Notes: generated from the sequence alone by a model not told the origin. A stretch of DNA of 64,000 bases from Sphingobacterium sp. SGG-5 (GCF_011043525.1 NZ_JAAKGO010000002.1:124001-188000), one strand, 5' to 3'. Positions 17,476 to 27,120 are shown, numbered from the stretch's first letter. A program made the numbers and translations.

Positions 17476-20400
17476 TTATAGTTTAATATTAAGGCCGATG
17501 GAGTATTGACTCAAATTAGAATAGAACTGTAATGTTTCTGTAAACTCAGGATCCATTCCCGGAAACTTGGTGAATGTGAGCAGGTTCTCACCACTAACAT
17601 ACAGCCGTACATCCTGGAAACCGATCTGTCCAATCCACCTTTTCGGTATCGTATACCCGAGAGTCAGATTCTTCAACTTAAGATAGTTTGCCTTGTAAAG
17701 CCATAGATTGGAATAATTTGAACCGCCATTTTGTTCTGAACCATAGTTCATGGTCAGACGGCCATGTTGTGATGTCACATTCGTGCGGGGATCGTTAGGG
17801 TTTAACGGATCGTAAAAGTAGTGATCATAGGCAATCTCTTGTGGTATTGTCAGATCAGCCCGCGTCGAATAGGCATTAATTCCCGGAAACCTATAATAAA
17901 CCGAATGGCCACCTGCACCTGCCCATAGTGTCGACAGACTGATACCCTTCCATGCCATATTCAGCTGAAAACCGTAGGTATATTTAGGTGTCATCGCTAC
18001 ATTTTGGAATGTATAGTCATTCGGATCACCGTAGACGCCATCGCCATTTACATCATCATAAATATAATCTCCATACCAAACGCCTTTCTTGTTGATATTC
18101 CTATTTGGTAAAAATATGCTGCCCGCATCGACCATCGCCTGTAACCACTGCATATCATCCTCCGTCCGGATCATACCATCCTGAGGACCACCATTCGGGT
18201 TGACAGATCCGTCATTGAAGAAATAAGATTGGTCGCCGGAGTACGTATTCAGCAGATAATACTCATTGATCAATTTGCCTTCCATAGTACGGCGTTCGTT
18301 GCCAACTACCGTCGCCACATCGCCTATGTTCGTTTCGTACGTTCTTAACCCATTTTCATCCATCACCCAGCCAGCCTTAAGTGCTCCTTGGTATTTGCTA
18401 ACCTGATTGTAGTTTCGTGTAAAGTTGGCAGACACGCCGTAACTAAAGTCTTTGATTTTGTCACGCCATCCAAGTGTAAACTCCATACCCTTGTTCGTCA
18501 CTTCGGCAATATTTTGATAAGGCGGCGATTTAACCCCGACTGTCGCATACACCGGCGCGCGAAACAAGATACCATCCGTCACTTTGTTATAGAAGTCTGT
18601 TTCGAAACTAAGACGATTATTTAATATCCCCAATTCGACACCTATGTTAGACATCGTTGTCGTTTCCCATTCCAGGAGGTTGTTGGATAGCGAAGCGATC
18701 AGGCCCGGTGCCTGGGCACCGCCAAAGGAGTAAGCTGTTCCAGAAGCATATGTTGCCTGGTAGTCGTAATTCCCTATACTGTGATTACCAAGTTTTCCCC
18801 AAGATCCGCGTAATTTGAGGTTGTCGATTTTAGAGCCCTCCATAAATGACTCCTGATCAATGCGCCAGCCAGCAGATACCGATGGAAATACACCCCAACG
18901 TGATTGTCGTGCAAAACGCGATGAACCATCGTAGCGGAGATTCATCTCCAATAGATAGCGGTTGTCGTAAGCATACTGCATCCGTCCAAAAAACGACTGT
19001 GTAGCAAAATCCGTCTGCGACCCCTCAATAGCGACCATATTACTTACGGTGTTGAGTTCCACAAGCTTATCACTCAGAAAGCCATTTTTCTCTACAAAAG
19101 AATTATCGCTGTTGGCATATAAAGCTTCAAAGCCCAATAAAGCCGAAATATCATGTTTTTGTGCAAAGGTACGATTCCAAGAGAGTGTGCTCTGTGCCGT
19201 CCAACGGCGGGAATTATCATTACGTACCCGAAGCAGCAATTTTTCCAGGTCTTGGTAATAATAAGCCCAATCTCCTGTTCGGAAAGAAAAAGCATCTAGC
19301 GTACGCGTATTAAACTTATAGCCCCCATTCTGTCTGATATAGTTTAACGACACATTATACTTCAATGAATACGGCAGTGTCACATCGGCAAATAGCGTGG
19401 AGTTGGTATAAAACGTTCTATCCAACCCGTCTACCCGATCTGCAAAATAAAGATTGTTACGCGAATTGGAACTCTGTTCAGGATTTTCTGTCCACCCATA
19501 CTTTCCATCATAATAGGGATAAATACCGGGAACGCCGCGCGTCATAAAACTAAAAGCATTATCCAGATCATTCATCTGTAAGGAATTTTCGTACCCCCAC
19601 AGTTTGGCTCCGACTTCCAGCCAATTGTTGACTTTAGAGGATACATTGGCACGCAACATTACTTTTTTCATGCCCGAATTCATCATAATACCAGGATTAT
19701 CGATATACGAGACAGACGTCAGGTAACTGGTACCTCCGGATGAACCAGACACAGAAAGGGCATGCCGCTGATAAATTTCATCATTGAAAAAGGCATCCAT
19801 CCAATCGGTGTTTGGATAGGCGACGTAATTGGGGTATCCCGAGTCTGCAATCCCGTTCGGGTCCTTTTCCTTTTCTCGCCAAAGATCAATCATGGCTTGC
19901 GAAAATGGAAGAGCCACATCAATATTTTCAGCTGATTCGTTGATCAGCGACATATAATCTGCATAATTTGATACAAGGTCTACATAATTCTGGGGGTTAT
20001 TCAAAGAAACGATACTGTTAAAAGAAACTGTAGGTTTTGAAGCACCGGACTTCGTTGTAATTAAGATAACGCCATTTGCAGCCCTGTTTCCATAGATGGC
20101 ACTTGAAGCAGCGTCCCGCAGTATTGACATGCTTTCGATATCATCCGGATTGACATTTCCTATTGTCGTCTCAAAACCATCCACAATCACCAGTGGCGCT
20201 GAATTATTGAGCGTTCCGACACCACGCACACGCAGCAATACCCCCTCACTTCCAGGTCTTCCAGATGGCTGTTGTACAGCCAAACCCGGACTCAGGCCCG
20301 CAAGAGCACCTGCTGTTGTTGTAATCGGCCGAGACGCCGCTTGTTCACTGTAGTTTACAGAGGTTACCGCCCCTGTCACATTTGTTCGCTTTTGCGTACC

Positions 20401-20733
20401 GTAACCAACGACAACGACATCTTCAAGAACATTCGATTGCCTAATCATCGTCACTTCCAAAAAGGATCGACCTCGAACAGCAACTTGTTGCTCGTCATAG
20501 CCAATATAACTAACAACCAGTATATCGTCGGGCCCACACGCAATCTCAAACTCCCCCGCCGTATCCGTGTTTACAACACGAGTATCGTTTTGTACTTTTA
20601 CAGAGGCTCCACTAAGCGGATTCCGATCATCATCGGTAACTTTTCCTCTAATTCTGTTCATTTGTTGTGACCATACTACCTGTATGGATAACAGACAGAA
20701 AATCAACAATAATGGATATTTAAATCTCTTCAT
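17476..20733 (-). CDS. SusC/RagA family TonB-dependent glycan transporter
   Basis: A 1085-residue outer-membrane receptor for import of oligosaccharides. Signal peptide (PLLLIFCLLSIQVVWSQ), then a carboxypeptidase-D-regulatory-like sandwich (IRGKVTDDDRNPLSGASVKV), the TonB-box-proximal segment EDVVVVGYGTQKR, plug domain with NPDDIESMSILRDAASSAIYG and ANGVILITTKSG, and a 22-strand barrel ending in ...IGLNIKL with the usual aromatic/hydrophobic C-terminus. It has no STN domain, so unlike the second SusC in this window it is not set up to signal through a FecR/ECF pair; control probably comes from the GntR regulator upstream. Confidence 0.96.
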   Translation of the reverse strand: MKRFKYPLLLIFCLLSIQVVWSQQMNRIRGKVTDDDRNPLSGASVKVQNDTRVVNTDTAGEFEIACGPDDILVVSYIGYDEQQVAVRGRSFLEVTMIRQSNVLEDVVVVGYGTQKRTNVTGAVTSVNYSEQAASRPITTTAGALAGLSPGLAVQQPSGRPGSEGVLLRVRGVGTLNNSAPLVIVDGFETTIGNVNPDDIESMSILRDAASSAIYGNRAANGVILITTKSGASKPTVSFNSIVSLNNPQNYVDLVSNYADYMSLINESAENIDVALPFSQAMIDLWREKEKDPNGIADSGYPNYVAYPNTDWMDAFFNDEIYQRHALSVSGSSGGTSYLTSVSYIDNPGIMMNSGMKKVMLRANVSSKVNNWLEVGAKLWGYENSLQMNDLDNAFSFMTRGVPGIYPYYDGKYGWTENPEQSSNSRNNLYFADRVDGLDRTFYTNSTLFADVTLPYSLKYNVSLNYIRQNGGYKFNTRTLDAFSFRTGDWAYYYQDLEKLLLRVRNDNSRRWTAQSTLSWNRTFAQKHDISALLGFEALYANSDNSFVEKNGFLSDKLVELNTVSNMVAIEGSQTDFATQSFFGRMQYAYDNRYLLEMNLRYDGSSRFARQSRWGVFPSVSAGWRIDQESFMEGSKIDNLKLRGSWGKLGNHSIGNYDYQATYASGTAYSFGGAQAPGLIASLSNNLLEWETTTMSNIGVELGILNNRLSFETDFYNKVTDGILFRAPVYATVGVKSPPYQNIAEVTNKGMEFTLGWRDKIKDFSYGVSANFTRNYNQVSKYQGALKAGWVMDENGLRTYETNIGDVATVVGNERRTMEGKLINEYYLLNTYSGDQSYFFNDGSVNPNGGPQDGMIRTEDDMQWLQAMVDAGSIFLPNRNINKKGVWYGDYIYDDVNGDGVYGDPNDYTFQNVAMTPKYTYGFQLNMAWKGISLSTLWAGAGGHSVYYRFPGINAYSTRADLTIPQEIAYDHYFYDPLNPNDPRTNVTSQHGRLTMNYGSEQNGGSNYSNLWLYKANYLKLKNLTLGYTIPKRWIGQIGFQDVRLYVSGENLLTFTKFPGMDPEFTETLQFYSNLSQYSIGLNIKL

Positions 20734-20774
20734 AAAGCTTTATTTTTGGCAATCTTTTATGTACTACTACCTAC

Positions 20775-22340
20775 TCAATTCATGGAAAAAGAAACACTCG
20801 TTACCTCGGATCCCGCAAGATAGAGATAAAACGGAGCCCCATAATTGCCACCGCTGGTCCACGGTGTACTACGTACAGCAACCTTAGTATCCGTATCAGC
20901 CTGAATCGTCCCATCTGCACATACGATTCGAATCTTGACATATCCACTTTGGATCGCTTCAGTAAATACCATGGTATGTTCAATAACCTTTCCGCCACGG
21001 ATTAGAGAGAACGTCGCTTCACGCGTGTAAGCTGGATCATAACACGTCACATTGGTTTTATTCGATTTCCACACCTCCCCATCGAGATATTCGATATTCC
21101 AGAATACAGGCCCCTGACGCGTGTACATCGGGAATTTAACGGTCACAGCTGTGCCGGCCTCAAATTTTTTCACAGGCAGAACAAATTCAAAATAATCGCC
21201 CGTCCAAATCCCCTTAATACCCGGACTGCTAATATCGCCCGAGTTTACAGACTCTAAAATTTGAGTTGCCGTTGTAGACGGGTCCGAAACCTTATTCCAT
21301 TGGGCATAAGCCTGTGTCTGAGAAGGACACGTCCATATTCCCTCACTAACCCACCGAGGTTGAGTTGACGCCGTAAAGTTAGGTACATCATTTGTTTTTC
21401 CAAGAGGGAAGACAACCGGAAAATTCACCGGAATAATGCCGTCATTATCTCGACTTAGATATTGCGTCAAAACCTCCCCCCCAGCAAGTGTTGTTCCTTC
21501 GTCATCTTCACTTCCAAGAATATTGATCGTTGTCTCATCCCCCGATAAATCACGGATCACAACATCCATCCCGCCTATTGGCACCATAAAGGGCGCTACC
21601 GCCAATGATACTTTTGTAAATGCATCGGAAAGAATAATCCCTGTTTCTCCAAAATCCAACTCTACTTCGTTGGCTTGGAGGCTGGTATTACTGGTAAATA
21701 CACCTGTCTCCAAATTATATATACCTCCATCAGCCAACACACCACTAAAATTATCAGCAACAGCGGCCTTCAATGTCAATGATTGAATGACAGAGTTACC
21801 ATCTTCATCAAGGATATCATTGGGCAGATAAAGCTCAACGATGCTAAATACACCCTTGAAATCTAAGTCAACCGTTGGCACAACGCTTGTTACCGATTTG
21901 CTCGCGACATACAATCCATAATTTCCCACACCCGCAGCATGGAATTGCTTCTTCGGCACTTGTACGCCTACTGTCGAAATATCACTGCTTGCGTCAGCAT
22001 ATGGAAAGTAAGCGTAAAATCGGAAATTATGATCATCTGCCGTTGCAATAATCTGGTCATCATCCGATGCATTTGTAAAATAAACCTCGCCACCTTCTAC
22101 CCTTGCTACATATTTCGCATTTTCGTTTACGCTCATCCCGATGTCCTGTACGTTATCACGTGTACACAAACTGTAAATGCCGATCTCATCACCCTCATTC
22201 CATGACCTGTCGTCCAGGTCACTCCCAAAGTTTACGTTAAGCGTGTCAAATTCCAGACTATTATTATTGTCCGAGTTTTTTTTACAGCCCATCATTGACA
22301 AAGCAAGAATAAACATTGTAAAAATTGTTTTTCCTTTCAT
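20775..22340 (-). CDS. Fimbrillin-like (Mfa_like_1) surface lipoprotein of the polysaccharide locus
   Basis: A 521-residue lipoprotein (SMMGC, Cys19). The N-terminal part matches fimbrillin-family sandwiches: SWNEGDEIGIYSL, YVARVEGGEVYFTNAS and HNFRFYAYFPY. The C-terminal 180 residues, from about PRWVSEGIWTCPSQ, form an all-beta module rich in Trp and Tyr. Its place immediately before susC, in the slot usually taken by SusE/SusF-type glycan-binding proteins, suggests a surface glycan-binding role; a structural or fimbrial role is the alternative. It is 41 bases from susC and 52 bases from the aldolase gene, linking the catabolic genes to the uptake genes. Confidence 0.7.
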   Translation of the reverse strand: MKGKTIFTMFILALSMMGCKKNSDNNNSLEFDTLNVNFGSDLDDRSWNEGDEIGIYSLCTRDNVQDIGMSVNENAKYVARVEGGEVYFTNASDDDQIIATADDHNFRFYAYFPYADASSDISTVGVQVPKKQFHAAGVGNYGLYVASKSVTSVVPTVDLDFKGVFSIVELYLPNDILDEDGNSVIQSLTLKAAVADNFSGVLADGGIYNLETGVFTSNTSLQANEVELDFGETGIILSDAFTKVSLAVAPFMVPIGGMDVVIRDLSGDETTINILGSEDDEGTTLAGGEVLTQYLSRDNDGIIPVNFPVVFPLGKTNDVPNFTASTQPRWVSEGIWTCPSQTQAYAQWNKVSDPSTTATQILESVNSGDISSPGIKGIWTGDYFEFVLPVKKFEAGTAVTVKFPMYTRQGPVFWNIEYLDGEVWKSNKTNVTCYDPAYTREATFSLIRGGKVIEHTMVFTEAIQSGYVKIRIVCADGTIQADTDTKVAVRSTPWTSGGNYGAPFYLYLAGSEVTSVSFSMN

Positions 22341-22392
22341 AATAGTATCATTTTTTTGTTTGTTTATAATTGTGGTTATTACGGTGATTACC

Positions 22393-23046
22393 CTATAATC
22401 TCCTGTCCCCGATAATTCGACGAAATGAAAGTAAATGCTCCCGAAGCCCCTGCCAGTCTTTATTTCTGATCAACTCCGATTTGAATAATCCCGTCGACAC
22501 ACCGATACCCTCAGCACCTGCAAGAAAATAATCATTGGCATTTTCGACAGAAATTCCCCCTGTGGGTAATAATTTTATATGTTTTAGGGGAGCCTTCAAT
22601 GCTTTAATATAGCGAGGTCCCATTTCATCCGCCGGAAATACCTTGACCATAGTAGCGCCCAATTTCCAAGCTTTCACAATTTCTGTAGGCGTGAGTGCCC
22701 CTGGAAAAACAGATATCCCTTTATCGACACAACTTTCGATCACTTGTTCATCGACTACCGGCGTAACGATAAAACCCGACCCAGCTGCAAGTGCTCTGTC
22801 CAGATCCGATAGATCAATGACGGTACCTGCTCCGATATTTAATTTTTCACCAAAATGCTGCGCCAAGTGCTGAATCAACTTTTCTGCCCCTTCAGAATTA
22901 ATCGGCACCTCAACAGTCGTAAACCCGGCCTCGATAAACAAAGGCAAGATCATCATGGCATCCTCTAAGCTCACATCACGCAATATCCCTACTACCGGAA
23001 GCTGATCGAATAGGGCACGATTAAAACTATTCCTATTATTGCTCAT
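22393..23046 (-). CDS. dgoA: 2-dehydro-3-deoxy-6-phosphogalactonate (KDPGal/KDPG) aldolase
   Basis: Splits 2-keto-3-deoxy-6-phospho-aldonate into pyruvate and glyceraldehyde 3-phosphate. The open frame runs 57 codons further upstream into the dehydratase gene; the ATG at 23046 is chosen because it gives 217 residues, the family length, and an 11-base overlap with the dehydratase stop. Class I features: Glu46 in TTVEVPIN, substrate loop GAGTV (72-76), Schiff-base Lys135 in MVKVFPAD, and TGGIS in the phosphate-binding end. With DgoK and a galactonate-type dehydratase beside it, KDPGal is the likely substrate, though these aldolases often also accept KDPG. Confidence 0.88.
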   Translation of the reverse strand: MSNNRNSFNRALFDQLPVVGILRDVSLEDAMMILPLFIEAGFTTVEVPINSEGAEKLIQHLAQHFGEKLNIGAGTVIDLSDLDRALAAGSGFIVTPVVDEQVIESCVDKGISVFPGALTPTEIVKAWKLGATMVKVFPADEMGPRYIKALKAPLKHIKLLPTGGISVENANDYFLAGAEGIGVSTGLFKSELIRNKDWQGLREHLLSFRRIIGDRRL

Positions 23047-24226
23047 TGCTTGCATATGAATTTTGCTGAAAAGAATCTTTTGCATCTGCCGGTCTGATTT
23101 CCGTAAGTTTACCATTGTAATGACGCAAATCATGTGGCTGATACGGATATTTTTTACAGTTTTCTGTTTTGATATCGATACCCAGCCCCGGTGCATCCCC
23201 AATCTCCATAAAACCATCCTTAAACAAAACCTGCTCCGTAGTCAGTTCATGACGATAAGGTACATCCGCACTCATCGTTTCCAGTAGATAAAAATTTGGT
23301 GTACACGCCGCTAATTGTAACGTAGCTGCATTTGCTATTGGCCCAATGGGATTATGCGGGCATACAGGAAGATGATGACATTCCGCCATGGCGGCAATCT
23401 TCCGCGTTTCCATGATCCCGCCCGAGTGGCTAACGTCAGGTTGTGCAAAATCTGCACACTCCAAGTTAAAAAATGAGCGGTAATCCATACGGCCATACAA
23501 ACGTTCTCCAGCGGCTATAGGCACTTTCGTCCTTTTCTTCAGTTGAGCCAACCCTTCCAAATTCTCAGGGGGCAACGGCTCCTCAAACCATAGTACACCA
23601 AAATCTTCGATAGCATGTGCAACCTTAAGTGCAGTAGGTAAATTAAACCTTCCGTGCCCCTCGATTAAAATCTCCATTTCATGGCCTACCGCATCCTTTA
23701 CCGCCGCAATGCAATCAATAGCAAGATTGAACTCTTCCTTTGTCAGCGTCAGATAGGCCGATCCAAAAGGATCCCACTTCAAGCCTTTATAACCTTTCTT
23801 CACGGTCTCCTTGGCCTTAGCTGCGAATTCATCCGGTGTCTTTGCCGGCGCAAACCAACCATTAGCATAACAGGGCACCTTGTCACGCACCTTCCCGCCT
23901 AACAGCTGATAGATAGGCACCCCCAGATCCTTCCCTTTAATATCCCACAATGCCATTTCCACACCAGCCATGGCACTCATCAATACCGGACCACCTCGCC
24001 AATACGAGTTTCGCAGTGTGTCGTGAAAGAACGCCTCTATATTGTGCGGATCTTTTCCTACTAAATGACGGTTCAGTTCAAGAACCGCGGCCTCAACCGT
24101 CAGTTCCTGATGTTCCAACGTCGCCTCACCGACGCCATACAGCCCCGAATCTGTATGTACCTTCACAAAAACCCAATTGGTTCTATACACGTCACTGATA
24201 AATGTCTCTATTTTTGTAACCTTCAT
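23036..24226 (-). CDS. dgoD: Sugar-acid dehydratase of the mandelate racemase/enolase superfamily, galactonate dehydratase-like
   Basis: Predicted to turn D-galactonate into 2-keto-3-deoxygalactonate. 396 residues; capping domain then barrel. The N-terminus (MKVTKIETF, WRGGPVLMSAMAGVEMALWDIKGK) closely resembles E. coli DgoD. Catalytic features: ExH at Glu189/His191, metal ligands Glu215 (WFEEP) and Glu241 (AAGER), Asp264 (AQPDVSHSGG) and general acid/base His291 (PHNPIGP). E. coli DgoD has Asp, not Glu, at the first of these positions, so another aldonate could be the substrate. An operator half-palindrome lies 11 bases before its ATG. The aldolase gene overlaps its end. Confidence 0.85.
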   Translation of the reverse strand: MKVTKIETFISDVYRTNWVFVKVHTDSGLYGVGEATLEHQELTVEAAVLELNRHLVGKDPHNIEAFFHDTLRNSYWRGGPVLMSAMAGVEMALWDIKGKDLGVPIYQLLGGKVRDKVPCYANGWFAPAKTPDEFAAKAKETVKKGYKGLKWDPFGSAYLTLTKEEFNLAIDCIAAVKDAVGHEMEILIEGHGRFNLPTALKVAHAIEDFGVLWFEEPLPPENLEGLAQLKKRTKVPIAAGERLYGRMDYRSFFNLECADFAQPDVSHSGGIMETRKIAAMAECHHLPVCPHNPIGPIANAATLQLAACTPNFYLLETMSADVPYRHELTTEQVLFKDGFMEIGDAPGLGIDIKTENCKKYPYQPHDLRHYNGKLTEIRPADAKDSFQQNSYASNEQ

Positions 24227-24236
24227 ATATAATATA

Positions 24237-24246
24237 TTGTATATAA
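24237..24246 (-). promoter_or_regulatory. Candidate GntR-family operator before the dehydratase gene
   Basis: TTGTATATAA on the plus strand, i.e. TTATATACAA read on the minus strand, is identical to the core found in the two promoters at 26278-26308 and 27121-27150. It fits the FadR-subfamily pattern TTGTA/TACAA with one mismatch. No TAnnTTTG box is near, so it may be an internal roadblock or auxiliary site. Confidence 0.5.
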
Positions 24247-24264
24247 TTTGTCGCTATCTAAAAA

Positions 24265-25014
24265 TTATCGGAAGTAAAGTCCTCCATTTACGTCTAACGT
24301 TGTACCTGTGATATAACGCGCTCCGTCACTGCACAAAAATGCTACAGCCATTCCTACATCTTTGACATTTCCCAATCCTAAGGGTATACCTTTTCTCAGC
24401 GTTTCCATGCCCGACTCACCATGTGTTTTTAGCGAGAGCTCCGTTTCTATCACTCCCGGTGCCACAGCGTTGACATTCACGCCAAATGCAGCAGCTGTCC
24501 GTGCAAGCGTTTTCGTCAGCCCAAACAGGCCACTTTTCGAAGAGGCATAATGCACATGCCCTTTTAAAGCGCCCTGATGCCCTACTACAGAGCTCACATT
24601 GACAATCTTACCTTGCTGCTGATCCCGCATAATCAGTAAAGCGTATTTTGAACACAAAAAACACCCCGTTATGTTGGTTTGCATCACAAAATTCCAATCT
24701 TCCAACGAAGTAGAAAAAATGTCCTGTGGCCTATCTACACCCGCATTGTTGACGAGTATATCAAGTCGACCTATTTCATTTTGTATAAACGAAAACATGC
24801 GCTTTACCGCATCCTCCCGGGTGATGTCGGTCGCTATAAACCAAGACTTGCAGCCCAAATCCTGAATTTGCTTTTCCAACGCTTCAACGCTTTCACCATA
24901 TTGCAGATCATTGATGATAATATCCGCTCCTTGACTTGCCAATTCCAGCGCAATTCCTTTTCCCAGGCCTTTGCCTGCGCCCGTTACGAGGGCTATTTTA
25001 TTTTTCAAACTCAT
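24265..25014 (-). CDS. SDR-family oxidoreductase (probable sugar or sugar-acid dehydrogenase)
   Basis: A 249-residue classical short-chain dehydrogenase. Cofactor motif TGAGKGLG (11-18), NNAG (89-92), catalytic Ser141, Tyr156 and Lys160 (YASSK). Acidic Asp36 after the second strand (NDLQYG) favours NAD over NADP. In this context the simplest role is oxidation of galactose to galactonolactone, supplying the dehydratase next door; oxidation of another aldose or a keto-deoxy acid is equally compatible with the fold. It overlaps the end of the transporter gene by 17 bases, so the two are translationally coupled. Confidence 0.85.
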   Translation of the reverse strand: MSLKNKIALVTGAGKGLGKGIALELASQGADIIINDLQYGESVEALEKQIQDLGCKSWFIATDITREDAVKRMFSFIQNEIGRLDILVNNAGVDRPQDIFSTSLEDWNFVMQTNITGCFLCSKYALLIMRDQQQGKIVNVSSVVGHQGALKGHVHYASSKSGLFGLTKTLARTAAAFGVNVNAVAPGVIETELSLKTHGESGMETLRKGIPLGLGNVKDVGMAVAFLCSDGARYITGTTLDVNGGLYFR

Positions 25015-26248
25015 CGCGATTCTTCATTATTTCCAAGGCAACATTTCTATCTTTTTTGAACGTAAACTTCAAAGCAATAAATATCAGTACGCTGCCTAAT
25101 ACATAAAAAAGGGAGAGCGACGCCAATCCGTTAGTCAGTCCAAATCCCACCTTAAAATAAGCCAGCACGACAGGGGCCAATGAACCGATGATATAAGAAC
25201 ACATAATCATTGCAGATGCCACCGAAGCTCGTATCTTTTCATCAACCACCGAAAAAAGCGAAGCATAAATGTTTGAATCATACATCCCTCTAAACAACCC
25301 AAATATGCTTAAGCCTACATATACAACAGGCAGGTCTGTACCTAATCCCATTAAAAATATAAAAGGTGCCCCTAATAACAGTGCCCAGGCCTGAATTTTC
25401 AATCGCCCTCCGGCATTCTTACCAGCGAGCCTGTCTGATAGCTTACCAGCCACCATGACTCCTACAAAGGCAAAAGCATGATGATAAAACATAGAAGAAA
25501 ACCCTGCTTCTGTCAGGCCGAGATCAAACTTCTCGTGCAGAAAGGTTGAAGTCCACGTGAGATAACCCACGTTCACAAAGACCATACACGTAAACGCCGA
25601 CGTCAATAAAACAGCTGTTCTGTTGGCCGCCAAATTTTTAATACCGTCCAATAGAGTAACCTTTTGCTCCTTACTTCGGGCTACGCCATCTTCGAGCCGC
25701 AAAAACATGAGGATAAAAAGCACAATACCTATGCCCCCAAAAATATAGAATACCATTCGCCATCCATAATGCTCCGTGAGATACCCGCCTATGATACCGC
25801 TTCCGATAATACCCGCATACAACGCCGTCTGGTGAATAGCCATAGCATGACCTAAGTTTGATTTAAACTTCTCGCCAATCAACGCATTGGCAGCAGGTGC
25901 ATAAAAAGCCTCACTCCCTCCAACAATTGACCGTAGAATAATGAGAATCAAAAAACCGCCCGAAAAACCTGTAAAAAATGTCGCACTACTCCAGATTAAT
26001 AAACTCAACAGAATAACCGTCTTTTTACTAAAACGGTCACCCACATATCCAGCAATAGGCACAAAGACACCTATCGCCAATATAAAGGCGGAGGCTATTA
26101 GCCCCAACTGCACGTCATTCAATCCTAAATCATCCCGCACCGCAGGTAAAGCGATATTAAATACCTGCCGATCCGCCTGATTAAAGAAAAAAGCAAACCA
26201 CAGCAATACAATAAATTCCCAATTAAATTTTTTTGTCGACTGAGACAT
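24998..26248 (-). CDS. MFS transporter, probable galactonate/sugar-acid importer
   Basis: A 416-residue inner-membrane protein with about 12 predicted helices in two halves and a basic loop in the middle (residues about 195-215). The first half has the MFS signature region GDRFSKK between helices 2 and 3, and NQADRQVFNIALPAVRDDLGL, which resembles the anion:cation symporter (DgoT/ExuT-like) branch. It is the first gene after the operator-bearing promoter and is followed with overlap by the SDR gene. In E. coli the dgo operon also carries a transporter (dgoT). Substrate by context: galactonate or short oligosaccharide products; not shown by the sequence. Confidence 0.82.
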   Translation of the reverse strand: MSQSTKKFNWEFIVLLWFAFFFNQADRQVFNIALPAVRDDLGLNDVQLGLIASAFILAIGVFVPIAGYVGDRFSKKTVILLSLLIWSSATFFTGFSGGFLILIILRSIVGGSEAFYAPAANALIGEKFKSNLGHAMAIHQTALYAGIIGSGIIGGYLTEHYGWRMVFYIFGGIGIVLFILMFLRLEDGVARSKEQKVTLLDGIKNLAANRTAVLLTSAFTCMVFVNVGYLTWTSTFLHEKFDLGLTEAGFSSMFYHHAFAFVGVMVAGKLSDRLAGKNAGGRLKIQAWALLLGAPFIFLMGLGTDLPVVYVGLSIFGLFRGMYDSNIYASLFSVVDEKIRASVASAMIMCSYIIGSLAPVVLAYFKVGFGLTNGLASLSLFYVLGSVLIFIALKFTFKKDRNVALEIMKNRDEFEK

Positions 26249-26277
26249 GAATCAATAGTTTACAATTGTTTATACAT

Positions 26278-26308
26278 CAAAAATAATATATTATATACAA
26301 TATACAAA
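26278..26308 (-). promoter_or_regulatory. Promoter of the galactonate/polysaccharide unit with embedded operator
   Basis: Read on the minus strand: TTTG (26308-26305), 19 bases, TATTTTTG (26285-26278), a perfect match to the Bacteroidota promoter. The spacer contains TTGTATATAA (26300-26291), the same element as in the dgoK promoter, so a repressor bound there would block polymerase. Transcription should begin about 20 bases before the transporter ATG. Confidence 0.75.
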
Positions 26309-26349
26309 ATAAAAAGATAAATTTATTTAGATTTCCTGTCTGCCCATTC

Positions 26350-27066
26350 CTACTTTGCCCGCGTCATTTTCTTTTGTTCTATCAAATCCATTTGCAATAG
26401 AACATCTTCCTTCGCGTGTAAGCAATGTAGATTTGCTGCTTTCTCAAGGGCTTTTTCATCGCGGTTTTCAAGAGCCTTCAGTATCTGCTCGTGTTCGGCT
26501 ATAATTTCTTCGGCACGGGTTACGCCAAAACCGAAAGACATCCTCAAGCTATTGATAAGCTGCCAATGTCCTTCCACCAAATGAAATGCCTCCTCATTAT
26601 CGGCAAGCTTATAAAGTGTGCCATGAAAGTCTGTATTATATTTTAATAACTGGTCCAGGTTTCCTTTTTTTGCAGCCTTTTCGCAACCGGCCTGTATTTT
26701 CCATAACCTCTTCAGAACGTCATCGGTAACAGAACGCATGCTTTCCATCGTTAAAAATACTTCGATAACACGTCGTACGTCATATATATTCGATACAAAC
26801 TTCTTATCGATATGACGGACATAAGCTCCTTTATGTTGTTCGATGACCACTAACCCTTCGCCTTGCAGTTGTTGTAAAGCTTCACGGATAGGCATCTGGC
26901 TCACATTATACAATTTGACGAGATCCAGAATTTTAAGTCGCGTGCCTGGGGCAAAATAATTCGACAATATATCGTTGCGCAACTGTTCTCTAACTTTCGA
27001 ATAGGTTGTATTGGAAAGCGGAGTCGAATTTCCCTGTGCTGAATGTCTCATATGGCTAGTGTACAT
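26350..27066 (-). CDS. dgoR: GntR/FadR-family transcriptional regulator
   Basis: A 238-residue regulator, the likely local repressor of both divergent units. N-terminal winged helix (about 25-90) with KILDLVKLYNVSQMPIREALQQL, where SQMPIREAL is the GntR recognition-helix signature. The C-terminal FCD domain binds a metal and effector acid through Asp/His residues seen in NTDFHGTLYKLAD, EEIIAEHEQIL and NLHCLHAK. The start may be the first Met (27066) or Met6 (27051). In E. coli DgoR represses dgoRKADT and is released by galactonate; the gene set here is the same. It is divergent from dgoK with about 100 bases between them containing the operator. Regulator identity is firm; effector is inferred. 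Confidence 0.87.
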   Translation of the reverse strand: MYTSHMRHSAQGNSTPLSNTTYSKVREQLRNDILSNYFAPGTRLKILDLVKLYNVSQMPIREALQQLQGEGLVVIEQHKGAYVRHIDKKFVSNIYDVRRVIEVFLTMESMRSVTDDVLKRLWKIQAGCEKAAKKGNLDQLLKYNTDFHGTLYKLADNEEAFHLVEGHWQLINSLRMSFGFGVTRAEEIIAEHEQILKALENRDEKALEKAANLHCLHAKEDVLLQMDLIEQKKMTRAK

Positions 27067-27120
27067 TTTTTCTATGATATGTGTAAGTTACAATTCTGTA
27101 GGCAATTTTACAAAATTCAT

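Larger units (their letters stand above)
7566..26308 (-). other. Predicted long co-transcribed unit: polysaccharide utilisation locus plus galactonate pathway
   Basis: Twelve same-strand genes follow each other with overlaps or gaps of at most 52 bases: transporter, dehydrogenase, dehydratase, aldolase, surface lipoprotein, SusC, SusD, BNR enzyme, GH50-like, SGNH esterase, GH5-like, BNR enzyme. The only strong promoter I find is at 26278-26308, ahead of the transporter. Shorter internal transcripts are possible. Confidence 0.55.

Noticed and set aside
23047..23217. Long N-terminal extension of the aldolase
   Set aside because: It lies within the dehydratase coding sequence in another frame and the aldolase fold is complete from 23046.
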